DNA of 64,000 bases from the NCBI RefSeq assembly GCF_014196255.1, contig NZ_JACIDH010000015.1, positions 1 to 64,000 on the forward strand, in the 5' to 3' direction. This document shows positions 26,743-35,312 of this stretch, in pieces; within the stretch, counting starts at the first letter, position 1, and the number at the start of each line of letters is the position of its first letter. Under the pieces are notes generated by a model. It was not told the DNA's origin, did no database searches, and saw only the letters and a list, made by a program, of their open reading frames with translations. The position numbers and the translations under genes were made by a program. Source of the DNA: Sphingomonas pseudosanguinis. Lineage in GTDB: Bacteria > Pseudomonadota > Alphaproteobacteria > Sphingomonadales > Sphingomonadaceae.

Positions 26743-28128
26743 TCACAGCGCGCGTTTCAAGAAATCGTACAGGCGATCGTCGTCACTCATCGCGACGTTG
26801 AAGCGCATGTGATCGCGCCAGCCGCCGTTGGGACTGAACACCGGCCCCGGTGCGAGCACGACACCTTCCGTGATCGCCCGCCGGGCGAGTTCGACGGCAT
26901 CGACGCCGTCCGGCAGTCGCGCCCAGAGGAAGATGCCCGCCGCCGGGTCGGTCCACGGCTCGATCCCGATGGCCCGCAGGCGTTTCGCCACCCGCGCCGT
27001 GGCCCGGCCGAGCCGGGTCCGGACACCGTCAACGTGACGCCGATAGCTGCCATCGGTCAGCACCGCGTGCAGCAGGTTGGCGGCGAGTGGACTGCCCGCC
27101 ATCGACGTCGCGATGCGCAGGTCGGCCAGCCCTTCGATCCAGTCGGGTCGGGCCGCGATATGGCCACAGCGCACCGCCGCCGACAGCGACTTGGAGAAGC
27201 TGCCGATACGGATCGTCCGGTCGAGCCCGTCGAACGCCGCCAGCCGTGGCCAAGGCGTGTGCTCGAAGTCGGCGAAGATATCGTCCTCGACGACGACCAT
27301 GTCCTGCGCCTCGGTGATCTTGAGCAACCGATGCGCGGTGGCGGCGGCGAGCGTTGCGCCGGTCGGGTTATGAACGCCCGAGTTCGTCAGGTAGAAGCGC
27401 GGCCGATGCGTCGCGGCGGCCTCGGCGAAGTTGGCGACGTCCGGCCCGGTGGGTGTCATCGGAACGCCGACGACCTTGGCGCGGTGCGCCCGCAGCAGCG
27501 CCAGAAAGTTGAAATAGCATGGGTCGTCGACCAGCACGGTATCGCCCGGTTGGAGCAGAAAGCGGCACACCAGATCGAGCGCATGGGTGCCGCTGTCGGT
27601 CAGCAGGATCTGTTCGGGGCCGGCTTCGATCCCCTGATCCGCCATCCGCCGCGCCAACAATACCCTCAGCGGAGGCGAACCCAAGGGGGAAGCATAGCCC
27701 GCCAGCGTGCCGTTCGCGTCGGATCGCGCCGCCCCGCGCATTGCCTTGCGGAGGGCATCGCCCGCCAGCCAATCATCGGGCAGCCAGCCGCATCCCGGCA
27801 TCAGTTCGTGGCGCCGCTCACCCAGCGACTGGCGCAGCATCCAGAGCGGGTCGACCTCGCGCTCCTTCGCACTGGCCAGCCGATCCAGCGTCAGCGGGGC
27901 CAAGGGTGCCGCGACATAGAACCCTGATCCCGGTCGCGAGCGAATGACGCCCTCGGCGGCGAGGCGATCATAGGCCTCGACCACCGTCGAGCGTGCGACG
28001 CGGCTCATCTCGGCCATGGCGCGGATCGACGGCAGCCGGGCGCCCGGCGTCAGCGCGCGGGCATCGATCCGGTCGCGGATCGCGCGGACCACCATGCCGG
28101 TGCGGGTTTCGTCGGACGCGCTTGCCAT
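26743..28128 (-). CDS. MocR-type regulator (GntR winged helix plus aminotransferase domain)
   Basis: The 461-aa protein has an N-terminal GntR-like winged helix (LTPGARLPSIRAMAEMSRVA, then RSTVVEAYDRL) and a fold-type I aminotransferase domain with the PLP-lysine motif IGSFSKSLSAAVRCG and VVEDDIFADFEH. MocR regulators sense PLP or amino compounds and control a divergent gene. Here the divergent partner is the phzF-like gene, and a large perfect dyad lies between them (28148-28179). Confidence 0.9.
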   Translation of the reverse strand: MASASDETRTGMVVRAIRDRIDARALTPGARLPSIRAMAEMSRVARSTVVEAYDRLAAEGVIRSRPGSGFYVAAPLAPLTLDRLASAKEREVDPLWMLRQSLGERRHELMPGCGWLPDDWLAGDALRKAMRGAARSDANGTLAGYASPLGSPPLRVLLARRMADQGIEAGPEQILLTDSGTHALDLVCRFLLQPGDTVLVDDPCYFNFLALLRAHRAKVVGVPMTPTGPDVANFAEAAATHRPRFYLTNSGVHNPTGATLAAATAHRLLKITEAQDMVVVEDDIFADFEHTPWPRLAAFDGLDRTIRIGSFSKSLSAAVRCGHIAARPDWIEGLADLRIATSMAGSPLAANLLHAVLTDGSYRRHVDGVRTRLGRATARVAKRLRAIGIEPWTDPAAGIFLWARLPDGVDAVELARRAITEGVVLAPGPVFSPNGGWRDHMRFNVAMSDDDRLYDFLKRAL

Positions 28129-28147
28129 CGTACTACCATTATCACCA

Positions 28148-28179
28148 ATACAGTTCGGTATGATCGTACCGATGTGTAT
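28148..28179. promoter_or_regulatory. Nested dyad in the MocR/PhzF intergenic region (operator candidate)
   Basis: ATACA (28148-28152), CGGTA (28156-28160), TACCG (28167-28171) and TGTAT (28175-28179) are arranged symmetrically with 3-, 6- and 3-base spacers. It is a perfect interrupted dyad of 32 bp. It lies 19 bases from the MocR start and is a natural MocR binding site. Confidence 0.6.
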
Positions 28180-28228
28180 CTGTTAGCGCCAGTCGCACCG
28201 CGATAGGACCAGCCATCATCAATAGGAG

Positions 28229-29077
28229 ATGCCCGTGACCCGCCCCTTTCGCCTCGTCGACGTATTCGGCACCGATCCGCTGACCGGCAACCCGCTGGCC
28301 GTCATCGCCGATGCCGATGGCCTGACGACGGACGAGATGCAGGCGATCGCGAGCTGGCTGAATTTTTCGGAGACGACCTTCCTGCTGCCGCCGACCGATC
28401 CGGCGGCCGACTATCGCGTCCGCATCTTCACCATGGCGCACGAACTGCCGTTCGCCGGGCACCCGACCTTGGGCAGCGCCCATGCGTGGGCGGAAGCTGG
28501 CGGGCAGCCGAAGCAGGACGGCGTGATCATGCAGGAATGCGGCGTCGGGCTGGTGACGATCCGGCGCGATGGCGATCAGCTTGCTTTTGCCGCCCCACCG
28601 CTGCTGCGCGGCGGCACGCCGACCGAGGCCGAGATCGCTCAGGTCGCCGAGTTGCTGCGGATCGACCGCGCGGCGATCGTCGATGCCGCCTGGGCGGACA
28701 ATGGCCCCGGCTGGATCGCGGTCATGCTGGAATCCGCCGAGGCGGTGCTGGCGGTCGAGCCGGCGCGGCACCACTCCGAGCATATCGACATCGGCATCGT
28801 CGGCCCGCACGCCCCCGGCAGCGAGGTCGCGTTCGAACTACGCGCGCTCTTCACAGACGCGCATGGCGGGCTGATCGAGGACCCAGTGACCGGCAGCCTC
28901 AACGCCTCGGTCGGCCAGTGGCTGTTCGCCAGCGGTCGGGCAAGCGGCCGCTATGTCGCGGCGCAGGGCACGCGCCTCGGGCGGAGCGGGCGCATCCATG
29001 TCTCGCAGGACGAGGCCGGGCAGGTCTGGGTCGCCGGCGCGACGCGGACTTTGTTCTCCGGCCGGACGCAAGCGTGA
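28229..29077 (+). CDS. PhzF-family isomerase
   Basis: This 282-aa protein shows the PhzF fold signatures: DVFGTDPLTGNPLAVI at the start, the catalytic Glu in FSETTFLLPP, HELPFAGHPTLGSAH, and EDPVTGSLNASVG near the C-terminus. PhzF enzymes isomerize trans-2,3-dihydro-3-hydroxyanthranilate in phenazine producers, but most homologues outside phenazine loci have unknown substrates. ATG 28229 follows a GGAG site. It overlaps the next start by one base (coupled) and is probably controlled by the divergent MocR gene. Confidence 0.88.
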   Translation: MPVTRPFRLVDVFGTDPLTGNPLAVIADADGLTTDEMQAIASWLNFSETTFLLPPTDPAADYRVRIFTMAHELPFAGHPTLGSAHAWAEAGGQPKQDGVIMQECGVGLVTIRRDGDQLAFAAPPLLRGGTPTEAEIAQVAELLRIDRAAIVDAAWADNGPGWIAVMLESAEAVLAVEPARHHSEHIDIGIVGPHAPGSEVAFELRALFTDAHGGLIEDPVTGSLNASVGQWLFASGRASGRYVAAQGTRLGRSGRIHVSQDEAGQVWVAGATRTLFSGRTQA

Positions 29078-29682
29078 TGCAGGTCGCGGTCCTGACCTTC
29101 GACGGCTTCAACGAACTGGATTCGTTCGTCGCCGCCGCGATCATCAACCGGCTGCGCCCGCATGGCTGGGCTGCACATATCACCGCCCCGACTGAAACGC
29201 TGACGTCGATGAACGGTGTCGTGGTCCACCGCCAGCGGCCGCTCGCATTTCTCGAGGAGGCGGATGCGGTGCTGATCGGCAGTGGTGTCCGCACGCGGGA
29301 GATTGCCACCGATCCGGCGATGCTGGCCCGGCTTCGCCTCGATCCAACGCGGCAGTTGATCGCGGCGCAATGTTCAGGGACGCTGCTGCTGGCCAAGCTC
29401 GGCCTGATCGGCGATTTGCCAGCCTGCACCGACCTCACCACCAAGCCATGGGTGGTGGAGGTTGGTGTTACGGTCATCGACGCACCGTTCGCCACTCATG
29501 GCAATGTCGCGACGGCAGGCGGATGTCTGGCCGCGCCCTATCTCGCCGCATGGCTGATCGCGCGCGGAGGCGAGCCCGAACTGGCGCGCGAGGCACTTCG
29601 TTACGCCGCACCGGTCGGCGAGAAGGCGCGCTTCGTCGATCATGCCATGGCGGTCGTCGCGGGCGAGTTGGCATTCGCCTGA
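29077..29682 (+). CDS. DJ-1/PfpI-family protein
   Basis: ATG 29077 shares one base with the phzF stop. The 201-aa protein begins MQVAVLTFDGFNELDS, the DJ-1/ThiJ first strand, and has the nucleophile elbow LIAAQCSGTLLLAKLGL (Cys about residue 105) and a conserved Glu-type N-terminal site replaced by Asn-Glu (NELDS). The superfamily includes glyoxalases, amidotransferases and regulators without a DNA-binding domain. Coupling to PhzF suggests a shared pathway, not identified. Confidence 0.85.
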   Translation: MQVAVLTFDGFNELDSFVAAAIINRLRPHGWAAHITAPTETLTSMNGVVVHRQRPLAFLEEADAVLIGSGVRTREIATDPAMLARLRLDPTRQLIAAQCSGTLLLAKLGLIGDLPACTDLTTKPWVVEVGVTVIDAPFATHGNVATAGGCLAAPYLAAWLIARGGEPELAREALRYAAPVGEKARFVDHAMAVVAGELAFA

Positions 29683-29721
29683 CCCGCCCGCGCGCGCATT
29701 TCGTAGGAACCCGCGTCGAGC

Positions 29722-30753
29722 TCACGCCTGCGGGCTGTCCCAGCCTTCCAGGACGATCTTGCCCCGCGTGGTGGCGCTCTCGATGCAGCGGTGCGCCTCG
29801 ATCAGGTTGGCGGCATTGATCGGTGACAGCGTTTCGGTGGCCGTGGTGCGAATGTGCCCCTCATCCACCAGTTCGGCCACCGCGTCCAACAGTCGACCCT
29901 GCTCGCCGACGTCCGGTGTGTCGAAGAGTGACCGGGTGAACATTAATTCCCAATGGACCGACACCGCCTTGCGCTTGAAGGCGACGATGTCGAGGCTGGC
30001 GGGATCGTCGATCAGCGCGAAGCGCCCCTGCGGCGCGATCAGCTCGGCGATATCGGCCAGATGGCGATCGGTATGGGTGGTCGAGAAGACGAAGGCGGGC
30101 GCGCCGATCTCCAGCGTGGCGATCTGCGGTGCCATCGGCCGGGAATGATCGATGACATGATGTGCGCCGAGGTCGCTCACCCAGTTCTGCGTCTCAGCGC
30201 GCGAGGCGGTGGCGATCACGGTCAGGTCGGTCCGGGCCCGCGCGATCTGGATCGCCGCGGAACCGACACCACCCGCGCCGCCGATGATCAGGATGGCGCG
30301 GGCACCGCCAGCCGGCTGGTCGTCGACCTTCAACCGGTCGAACAGGGTTTCCCAGGCCGTGATCGCCGTTAGCGGCAGCGCCGCCGTCTCCGCGAAGCCG
30401 ATGCTGCGGGGGCGATGGCCCGCGATGCGTTCGTCGACGAGCTGATATTCCGCATTGCTGCCGTCGCGCATCAGGTCACCGGCATAGAAGACCTCGTCAC
30501 CGACCTTGAAGCGGGTGGCTTCCGGGCCGACCGCTTCGACCAAGCCCGCCGCATCCCAGCCAAGAATGCGCTCCTCGCGCCCGTCGAACGGCGCGGCGCC
30601 GGTACGAACCTTCGCATCAACCGGGTTCACCGAGATGGCACGAACTGCAATCAGGATGTCACGCCCCGTTGGAACGGGCCGTGGCAGCTCTATGTCGATC
30701 AGGGCTTCGTCCCGGTCAATCGGGCCGGGCTGGCGATAGGCTATGGCGCGCAT
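29722..30753 (-). CDS. MDR-superfamily NADPH:quinone/alcohol oxidoreductase
   Basis: The 343-aa protein begins MRAIAYRQPGPIDRDEAL and has the MDR catalytic fold with NPVDAKVRTG, the NAD(P) motif LIIGGAGGVGSAAIQIAR and DVGEQGRLLDAVAELVDEG near the C-terminus. It lacks the structural-zinc Cys cluster, so it fits the zinc-free quinone-reductase type. ATG 30753 is chosen by similarity of the N-terminus. It is divergent from an HxlR regulator, a common pairing for reactive-electrophile detoxification. Confidence 0.85.
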   Translation of the reverse strand: MRAIAYRQPGPIDRDEALIDIELPRPVPTGRDILIAVRAISVNPVDAKVRTGAAPFDGREERILGWDAAGLVEAVGPEATRFKVGDEVFYAGDLMRDGSNAEYQLVDERIAGHRPRSIGFAETAALPLTAITAWETLFDRLKVDDQPAGGARAILIIGGAGGVGSAAIQIARARTDLTVIATASRAETQNWVSDLGAHHVIDHSRPMAPQIATLEIGAPAFVFSTTHTDRHLADIAELIAPQGRFALIDDPASLDIVAFKRKAVSVHWELMFTRSLFDTPDVGEQGRLLDAVAELVDEGHIRTTATETLSPINAANLIEAHRCIESATTRGKIVLEGWDSPQA

Positions 30754-30787
30754 GGGTCTTGCTCCTTCTGCTGACACACGCGAGATA

Positions 30788-30852
30788 GGGACGGTGTCAG
30801 CTTATGTCGTAGGCACAAAAAACGCTCATAGTGTCTAAAAGGATACCGTCCC
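30788..30852. promoter_or_regulatory. Inverted repeat pair between the reductase and HxlR gene
   Basis: GGGACGGT (30788-30795) and ACCGTCCC (30845-30852) are perfect inverted copies, 49 bases apart. TGACAC/GTGTCA half-sites also occur at about 30772-30799. Dimeric HxlR regulators bind such dyads in divergent promoters; a DNA loop or simply two operators are possible. Confidence 0.4.
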
Positions 30853-30853
30853 G

Positions 30854-31201
30854 ATGGCGAAAGCCCGCCACTCCCGCCTCGATTGTACCCCGGGCTGCGC
30901 CGTCGAGGCGGCGGTGAGCCTGATCGACGGCAAGTGGAAGGCGGTGATCCTCTACCATCTGCAGGACGGAACCACGCGCTTCAACGAGTTGCGTCGCCGT
31001 GCCGGGGACGTGACGCCGCGCATGCTGACCAACCAGCTGCGCGAGCTGGAGGCCGATGGCCTGATCGAGCGCGAGGTCTTCGCTCAGGTGCCGCCGCGGG
31101 TAGAATATAGCCTGTCCGATCGCGGCCGATCCCTGTCGCCGATCATCGCGGCGCTCAAGGCTTGGGGCGATGCGAATATGGACCTCTTCGCGCGGCGATG
31201 A
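30854..31201 (+). CDS. HxlR-family transcriptional regulator
   Basis: The 115-aa protein matches HxlR regulators: CTPGCAVEAAVSLIDGKWKA (GKWK), FNELRRRAGDVTPRMLTNQL (winged-helix recognition helix) and LRELEADGLIEREVF. A Cys pair at the N-terminus (CTPGC) could act as a thiol redox sensor, as known in HypR- and YodB-type members. It is divergent from the 29722-30753 reductase and probably regulates it. Confidence 0.9.
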   Translation: MAKARHSRLDCTPGCAVEAAVSLIDGKWKAVILYHLQDGTTRFNELRRRAGDVTPRMLTNQLRELEADGLIEREVFAQVPPRVEYSLSDRGRSLSPIIAALKAWGDANMDLFARR

Positions 31202-31321
31202 TCATCCGACTGATGCGTCGGCGACGTTCGCGGCATTGCTCGAACGGCGTCGTGCTCGGATGTAAGCCAAGAGATGGGCATGTGGGATAAGCGACGGGTT
31301 TCCGACGTTTTCGCACAATAT

Positions 31322-31336
31322 GTTCACATCCTGTTC
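31322..31336 (+). promoter_or_regulatory. LexA (SOS) box upstream of dinB-alkB
   Basis: GTTC-ACATCCT-GTTC exactly matches the alphaproteobacterial LexA consensus GTTC-N7-GTTC. It ends 21 bases before the dinB ATG, so it should overlap the promoter. Confidence 0.75.
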
Positions 31337-31357
31337 TGCATGCGTTAAAAGGTGCGC

Positions 31358-32440
31358 ATGGCGGTGCGTAAGATCATTCACGTCGACATGGACGCCTTCT
31401 TCGCGTCGGTAGAGCAGCGTGACGATCCGTCGCTGCGCGGCAAGCCGGTTGCGGTCGGTCATGCCGCCGCACGGGGCGTGGTGGCGGCGGCCAGCTACGA
31501 GGCGCGTACGTTCGGTGTTCGCTCCGCGTTGCCCTCGGTCACCGCGCTGCGCCGCTGTCCAGACCTGATCTTCGTGCCGCCCCGCTTTGAAGTGTATCGC
31601 GACGTCTCGCGCCAGATCCATGACGTGTTCGCGCGCTATACCGACCTGATCCAGCCCCTGTCTCTCGATGAGGCCTATCTCGACGTCACCGCGAACAAGC
31701 GCTGCCTGGAAACCGCATGGCTGACTGCCAAGGCGATCCGCGCCGACATTCTTGCGGAGACCGGCCTGACCGCGTCGGCAGGCATCTCGTACAACAAGTT
31801 CCTGGCCAAGCTTGCGTCCGATCACCGCAAGCCCAACGGCCAGTTCGCGGTTACGCCGGACATGGGCGCCGCCTGGGTCGAGACGCTGCCCGTCAGCCGC
31901 TTCCACGGCGTCGGGCCGGTGACGGCGGAGAAGATGAAGCGGCTGGGGATCGAGACCGGGGCTGATCTACGCGCTAAGTCGCTGGCGTTCTTGCAGCAGC
32001 ATTTCGGCAGTTCCGCCGAATGGTATTACGCCATCGCGCGCGGGGAAGATGACCGTCCCGTCAATCCGAACCGCGTGCGCAAGTCGTCGGGGTCTGAAAC
32101 CACGTTCAACCGCGACCTGACCGAACCGGGGGAGATCGAGGCGGGCGCGCTTCGCATGGCCGACGACGTCTGGGACTGGTGCGAGGGACGGCAAGCCTTC
32201 GGTCGCACCGTCACGGTGAAGGTCAAATACGCCGACTTCCATCAGATCACCCGACGCCGCAGCCAGCCCGTGGCGGTCACCAATCGCGAAGGCCTGCGCC
32301 GCGCGGTGCTCGACCTGATCCGGTCGGTTCTGCCGACCCACAAGGGTATACGACTGGTCGGCGTAACGGTATCGAACTTCGTCGAGGCCGGGGCAGCGGC
32401 ACCGACCGAATTGCCGATCTTCGCGGAGGCGGCGGCGTGA
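31358..32440 (+). CDS. dinB: DNA polymerase IV (Y-family translesion polymerase)
   Basis: The 360-aa Y-family polymerase shows HVDMDAFFASVEQRDDP (catalytic Asp), PLSLDEAYLDVT (second acidic site), SAGISYNKFLAKLASD and the DinB little-finger region near the C-terminus. It copies damaged templates error-pronely. It lacks the C-terminal beta-clamp motif QLxLF in plain sight. ATG 31358 is chosen over an in-frame upstream GTG. A LexA box precedes it, and its stop overlaps alkB by one base, so both form an SOS operon on the island. Confidence 0.92.
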   Translation: MAVRKIIHVDMDAFFASVEQRDDPSLRGKPVAVGHAAARGVVAAASYEARTFGVRSALPSVTALRRCPDLIFVPPRFEVYRDVSRQIHDVFARYTDLIQPLSLDEAYLDVTANKRCLETAWLTAKAIRADILAETGLTASAGISYNKFLAKLASDHRKPNGQFAVTPDMGAAWVETLPVSRFHGVGPVTAEKMKRLGIETGADLRAKSLAFLQQHFGSSAEWYYAIARGEDDRPVNPNRVRKSSGSETTFNRDLTEPGEIEAGALRMADDVWDWCEGRQAFGRTVTVKVKYADFHQITRRRSQPVAVTNREGLRRAVLDLIRSVLPTHKGIRLVGVTVSNFVEAGAAAPTELPIFAEAAA

Positions 32441-33000
32441 TGCTTGAGCTCTTTGACGCGCCGCTCCTGCCGGGGCTCGCCACGCGAGCGAACCTGATCA
32501 CCGCGGACGAGGAGCACATGCTGATCGACCGGATCGATGCGACCGGCCTCGAACCCTTCCGCTTCCAAGGCTGGACGGGCAAACGCCTGACGACGTCCTT
32601 CGGATGGAGTTACGACTTCGAGGTCGGGCGCCCGAAGGATGCGCCACCGATGCCGGATTGGCTTCTCCCCATCCGCGATAGGGCCGCCGATTTCGCCGGG
32701 CTCGCGCCCGAGACGCTGATCCAGGCGCTGCTCATCCGCTACGACCCCGGTGCAGGGATCGGCTGGCATCGCGATCGGCCCATCTACGGCCATGTCCTCG
32801 GCATCTCCCTCGGCGAACCGGCGACGATGCGCTTCCGGCGGCGGCGCGCTGACGGCTTCGACCGCGCGTCGTTGCCGCTCGACCCGCGGGGCGGCTATCA
32901 TATGAGCGGACCAGCCCGCCACGACTGGGAGCACAGCATCGCGCCGATGGAACATCTGCGCTGGTCAATCACCTTCCGCAGTCTGGCGGAGCATCGGTGA
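32440..33000 (+). CDS. alkB: Alpha-ketoglutarate-dependent dioxygenase AlkB
   Basis: ATG 32440 overlaps the dinB stop by one base. The 186-aa protein has the Fe(II) ligands HRD (GIGWHRDRPIYGH) and the distal His (HDWEHSI), then the 2-oxoglutarate arginine region RWSITFRSL. AlkB oxidatively removes methyl groups from N1-methyladenine and N3-methylcytosine in DNA. Together with dinB it forms a compact alkylation/lesion repair cassette. Confidence 0.92.
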   Translation: MLELFDAPLLPGLATRANLITADEEHMLIDRIDATGLEPFRFQGWTGKRLTTSFGWSYDFEVGRPKDAPPMPDWLLPIRDRAADFAGLAPETLIQALLIRYDPGAGIGWHRDRPIYGHVLGISLGEPATMRFRRRRADGFDRASLPLDPRGGYHMSGPARHDWEHSIAPMEHLRWSITFRSLAEHR

Positions 33001-33383
33001 TCGACGGCAAGGAGTTTACTGCCGCCATCTTCATGATCGACGATCAAGGGCGTTGTTGACTCCCGTGGGGGCGCCGTGGAGCTCTTGGTATCCGCGTGCG
33101 GCAGGTGTCGACCAACTTAAGCCGTTCTCCGGCATATGGTTAACCGGACACTCCCGTCCGAGGCAACACACCGGATCAAGGCCGATGGCGCGATCGGTTG
33201 CCAGTCGATGTAGGGGTGGGAGATCCTTGGTCGCGCACGCTCACTCGGGATCGATCCAGGCCAATGCCAACTTATGACTCGGGTCCAGATAACTGAGAAA
33301 GGCTTGCCAGACGCCAAAATGGCAGTTCGTGATGGCGCAACGGTTATCGACCTCGCTATGAACGGTGAAACGGGGGATCGGTC
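33001..33383. other. Gene-free stretch before the GHKL-nuclease gene
   Basis: No frame here has convincing coding character. The notable item is a 21-bp sequence at 33107-33127 repeated with one mismatch at 35486-35506, beyond the next gene. A ribosome site (GGGGGATC) lies at the right end ahead of the 33384 start. Confidence 0.4.
33107..33127 (+). repeat. 21-bp direct repeat flanking the GHKL-nuclease gene, left copy
   Basis: The sequence GTCGACCAA-C-TTAAGCCGTTC recurs at 35486-35506 with A in place of the tenth-base C. Such flanking copies could be scars of cassette insertion, or a common intergenic repeat. Confidence 0.5.
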
Positions 33384-35312
33384 ATGACGTCACAGGAAAC
33401 TTTATACGCGTTCGACCGGCGCTTTCTCGATCGCCATGCCGGTCCCATCATCTCCGATCTCTCAGTCGCCATTGTCGAGTTGGTGGCGAACGCCTGGGAT
33501 GCCTATGCCACCACAGTCGATATCACCTGGCCAACCGCCGACGGCGAGCGCAGGTTTGCTATTAAGGACAACGGCCGTGGCATGACTGCCGCGCAATTTG
33601 AACAGCGTTGGGGGGTGTTCGACTATAATCGCGTGGCGGCCGAGGGCGAATATGTCTCGCCCCCGCCCGAGTTGGAGACGCTTGCACCGCGTCGAGCCTA
33701 TGGCCGCAACGGACGCGGACGCCATGGCGGCTTCGCCTTCTCCAACCCCTACGAGATCACCGTCGAAGCGGGCGGCGAGCAGGTAACCTATCGTGTGTCA
33801 CGCGGCGGGCTGCGCCCGTTTGATTGGGAGCTAGTCAAGCGCGAACCGAGCCCCGGGCACGGGGTCGAGATCAAGGCCGTTGAGTCGACCCGGTTGCGGC
33901 TCAGCGCCGCTGATATTCGCGAGGTGCTCGGCACCCGCTTCCTCACCGATCCAAACTTCCGGGTCTTCGTCGATGGTCAGGCCGTGACCTTCGACGATAT
34001 TCCGCGCGATTTTCTGCGCGAGAGCTTCGTGGATATCCCCGACGTCGGCCGTGCGACCATACTGATGATTGAGTCCCAGCGCGCTGATCGCAGCACCCGC
34101 CAGCATGGCATTGCCTGGCACGTGAACAATCGGCTGGTCGGCATTTGCGGCTGGCGCAGCACCGATTATGAACGCGTGCTCGACGGTCGATCCAGTGAGG
34201 CGAAGCGGTTCACCTTCATAGTCTTCGCCGACTTTCTCGCTGACACCGATGCGGTTCTGCCCGACTGGTCCGGATTCCAGCAAAGCCATCCCGCCTGGCA
34301 ACAGACCCAGATTGCTGTCCAGGACAAGATCCGCGAGGAAATCTCCGCATTTCATTCGGAACGGCGCCGAGAGGTTAAGGACGCGGTCCGTGAGCGCTAT
34401 GCCTCTACCGTTACTCAGATCACGCCGATCGCGCGCGAGCGCTGGAACAGCTTCGTCGACCAAGTCACCGACAGTTGTCCAGGAATTTCATCCGATCAGA
34501 TCGAGCAGGTTGCTGGCATCCTCGCCAATCTAGAAGCGTCGTCATCGCAATATAGCTTACTTGCGAAGCTGCATTCCCTTCAGCCTGGGGAACTCGATCA
34601 ACTCGACGGTATTCTCTCCGATTGGAGCGTCGCGACCGCGAAGCTCGCGCTTGATGAGATTCAGAGCCGGCTCAAACTTATTCATGAGCTGCACGATAAG
34701 CTCCGCGACGAGCGGGCCGACGAGGTGCGCGAACTGCAGCCGCTCATCGAGCGGAGCCTTTGGGTGTTCGGTCCCGAGTTCGAAAGCATTGAATTCACAT
34801 CCAACCGAGGCATGTCCACCGTGATAAAGACCCTGCTCGGCGGCTCCGCGCAGGGCAGCCTCAACCGCCCCGACTTCGTTATCTTGCCTGACGGGAGCGT
34901 CGGCCTGTTCGCGCGGCCTGCCTTTGACGACCAGCATGAGGTTATTGGCGTGGCGCATCTGGTGGTGGTCGAATTGAAGCGGCCGGGAATTCCGATCGGG
35001 ATGGATCAGAAGAACCAGGCGTGGAAATATGTCGTTGAGTTGCAGTCCCACGGGCTCATCGATGATGCAACGCGGGTGACTTGCTTTGTGATGGGTTCGA
35101 AGCTCACCCCGCGCGAAGGCGTTCGCGAGGAAGGCCGCACGAAGATCATACCCATGGCTTACGAGACGTTTATCCGCCGGGCCGAAACGCGCATGTTGAA
35201 CCTCTACGCGCGTCTTTCGGAGGCCCCGTTTCTTCGGGAGGCTGGCGTTGACGCCGCAGCATTCGTCGCGGATCCCATCACGCGCCAACCGGGGCTCGGA
35301 CTGTCGGCGTGA
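33384..35312 (+). CDS. GHKL-ATPase / PD-(D/E)XK nuclease fusion, putative defence gene
   Basis: The 642-aa protein has an N-terminal Bergerat ATPase: N-box ELVANAWDA (32-40), G1 DNGRGM (62-67), G2 GRNGRGRHGG (107-116). A helical middle (about 280-470) separates it from a C-terminal nuclease-like domain: RPDFVIL (Asp 497) and VVVELKRPG (Glu 530, Lys 532), followed by QKNQAWKYVVEL, a Gln/Tyr helix as in DUF4263/Shedu-type nucleases. MutL/MORC-like GHKL ATPases fused or linked to nuclease domains are known from restriction loci. It lies alone, convergent with an mrr-hsd operon, so phage defence is likely. The exact family and mechanism are not established. Confidence 0.7.
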   Translation: MTSQETLYAFDRRFLDRHAGPIISDLSVAIVELVANAWDAYATTVDITWPTADGERRFAIKDNGRGMTAAQFEQRWGVFDYNRVAAEGEYVSPPPELETLAPRRAYGRNGRGRHGGFAFSNPYEITVEAGGEQVTYRVSRGGLRPFDWELVKREPSPGHGVEIKAVESTRLRLSAADIREVLGTRFLTDPNFRVFVDGQAVTFDDIPRDFLRESFVDIPDVGRATILMIESQRADRSTRQHGIAWHVNNRLVGICGWRSTDYERVLDGRSSEAKRFTFIVFADFLADTDAVLPDWSGFQQSHPAWQQTQIAVQDKIREEISAFHSERRREVKDAVRERYASTVTQITPIARERWNSFVDQVTDSCPGISSDQIEQVAGILANLEASSSQYSLLAKLHSLQPGELDQLDGILSDWSVATAKLALDEIQSRLKLIHELHDKLRDERADEVRELQPLIERSLWVFGPEFESIEFTSNRGMSTVIKTLLGGSAQGSLNRPDFVILPDGSVGLFARPAFDDQHEVIGVAHLVVVELKRPGIPIGMDQKNQAWKYVVELQSHGLIDDATRVTCFVMGSKLTPREGVREEGRTKIIPMAYETFIRRAETRMLNLYARLSEAPFLREAGVDAAAFVADPITRQPGLGLSA

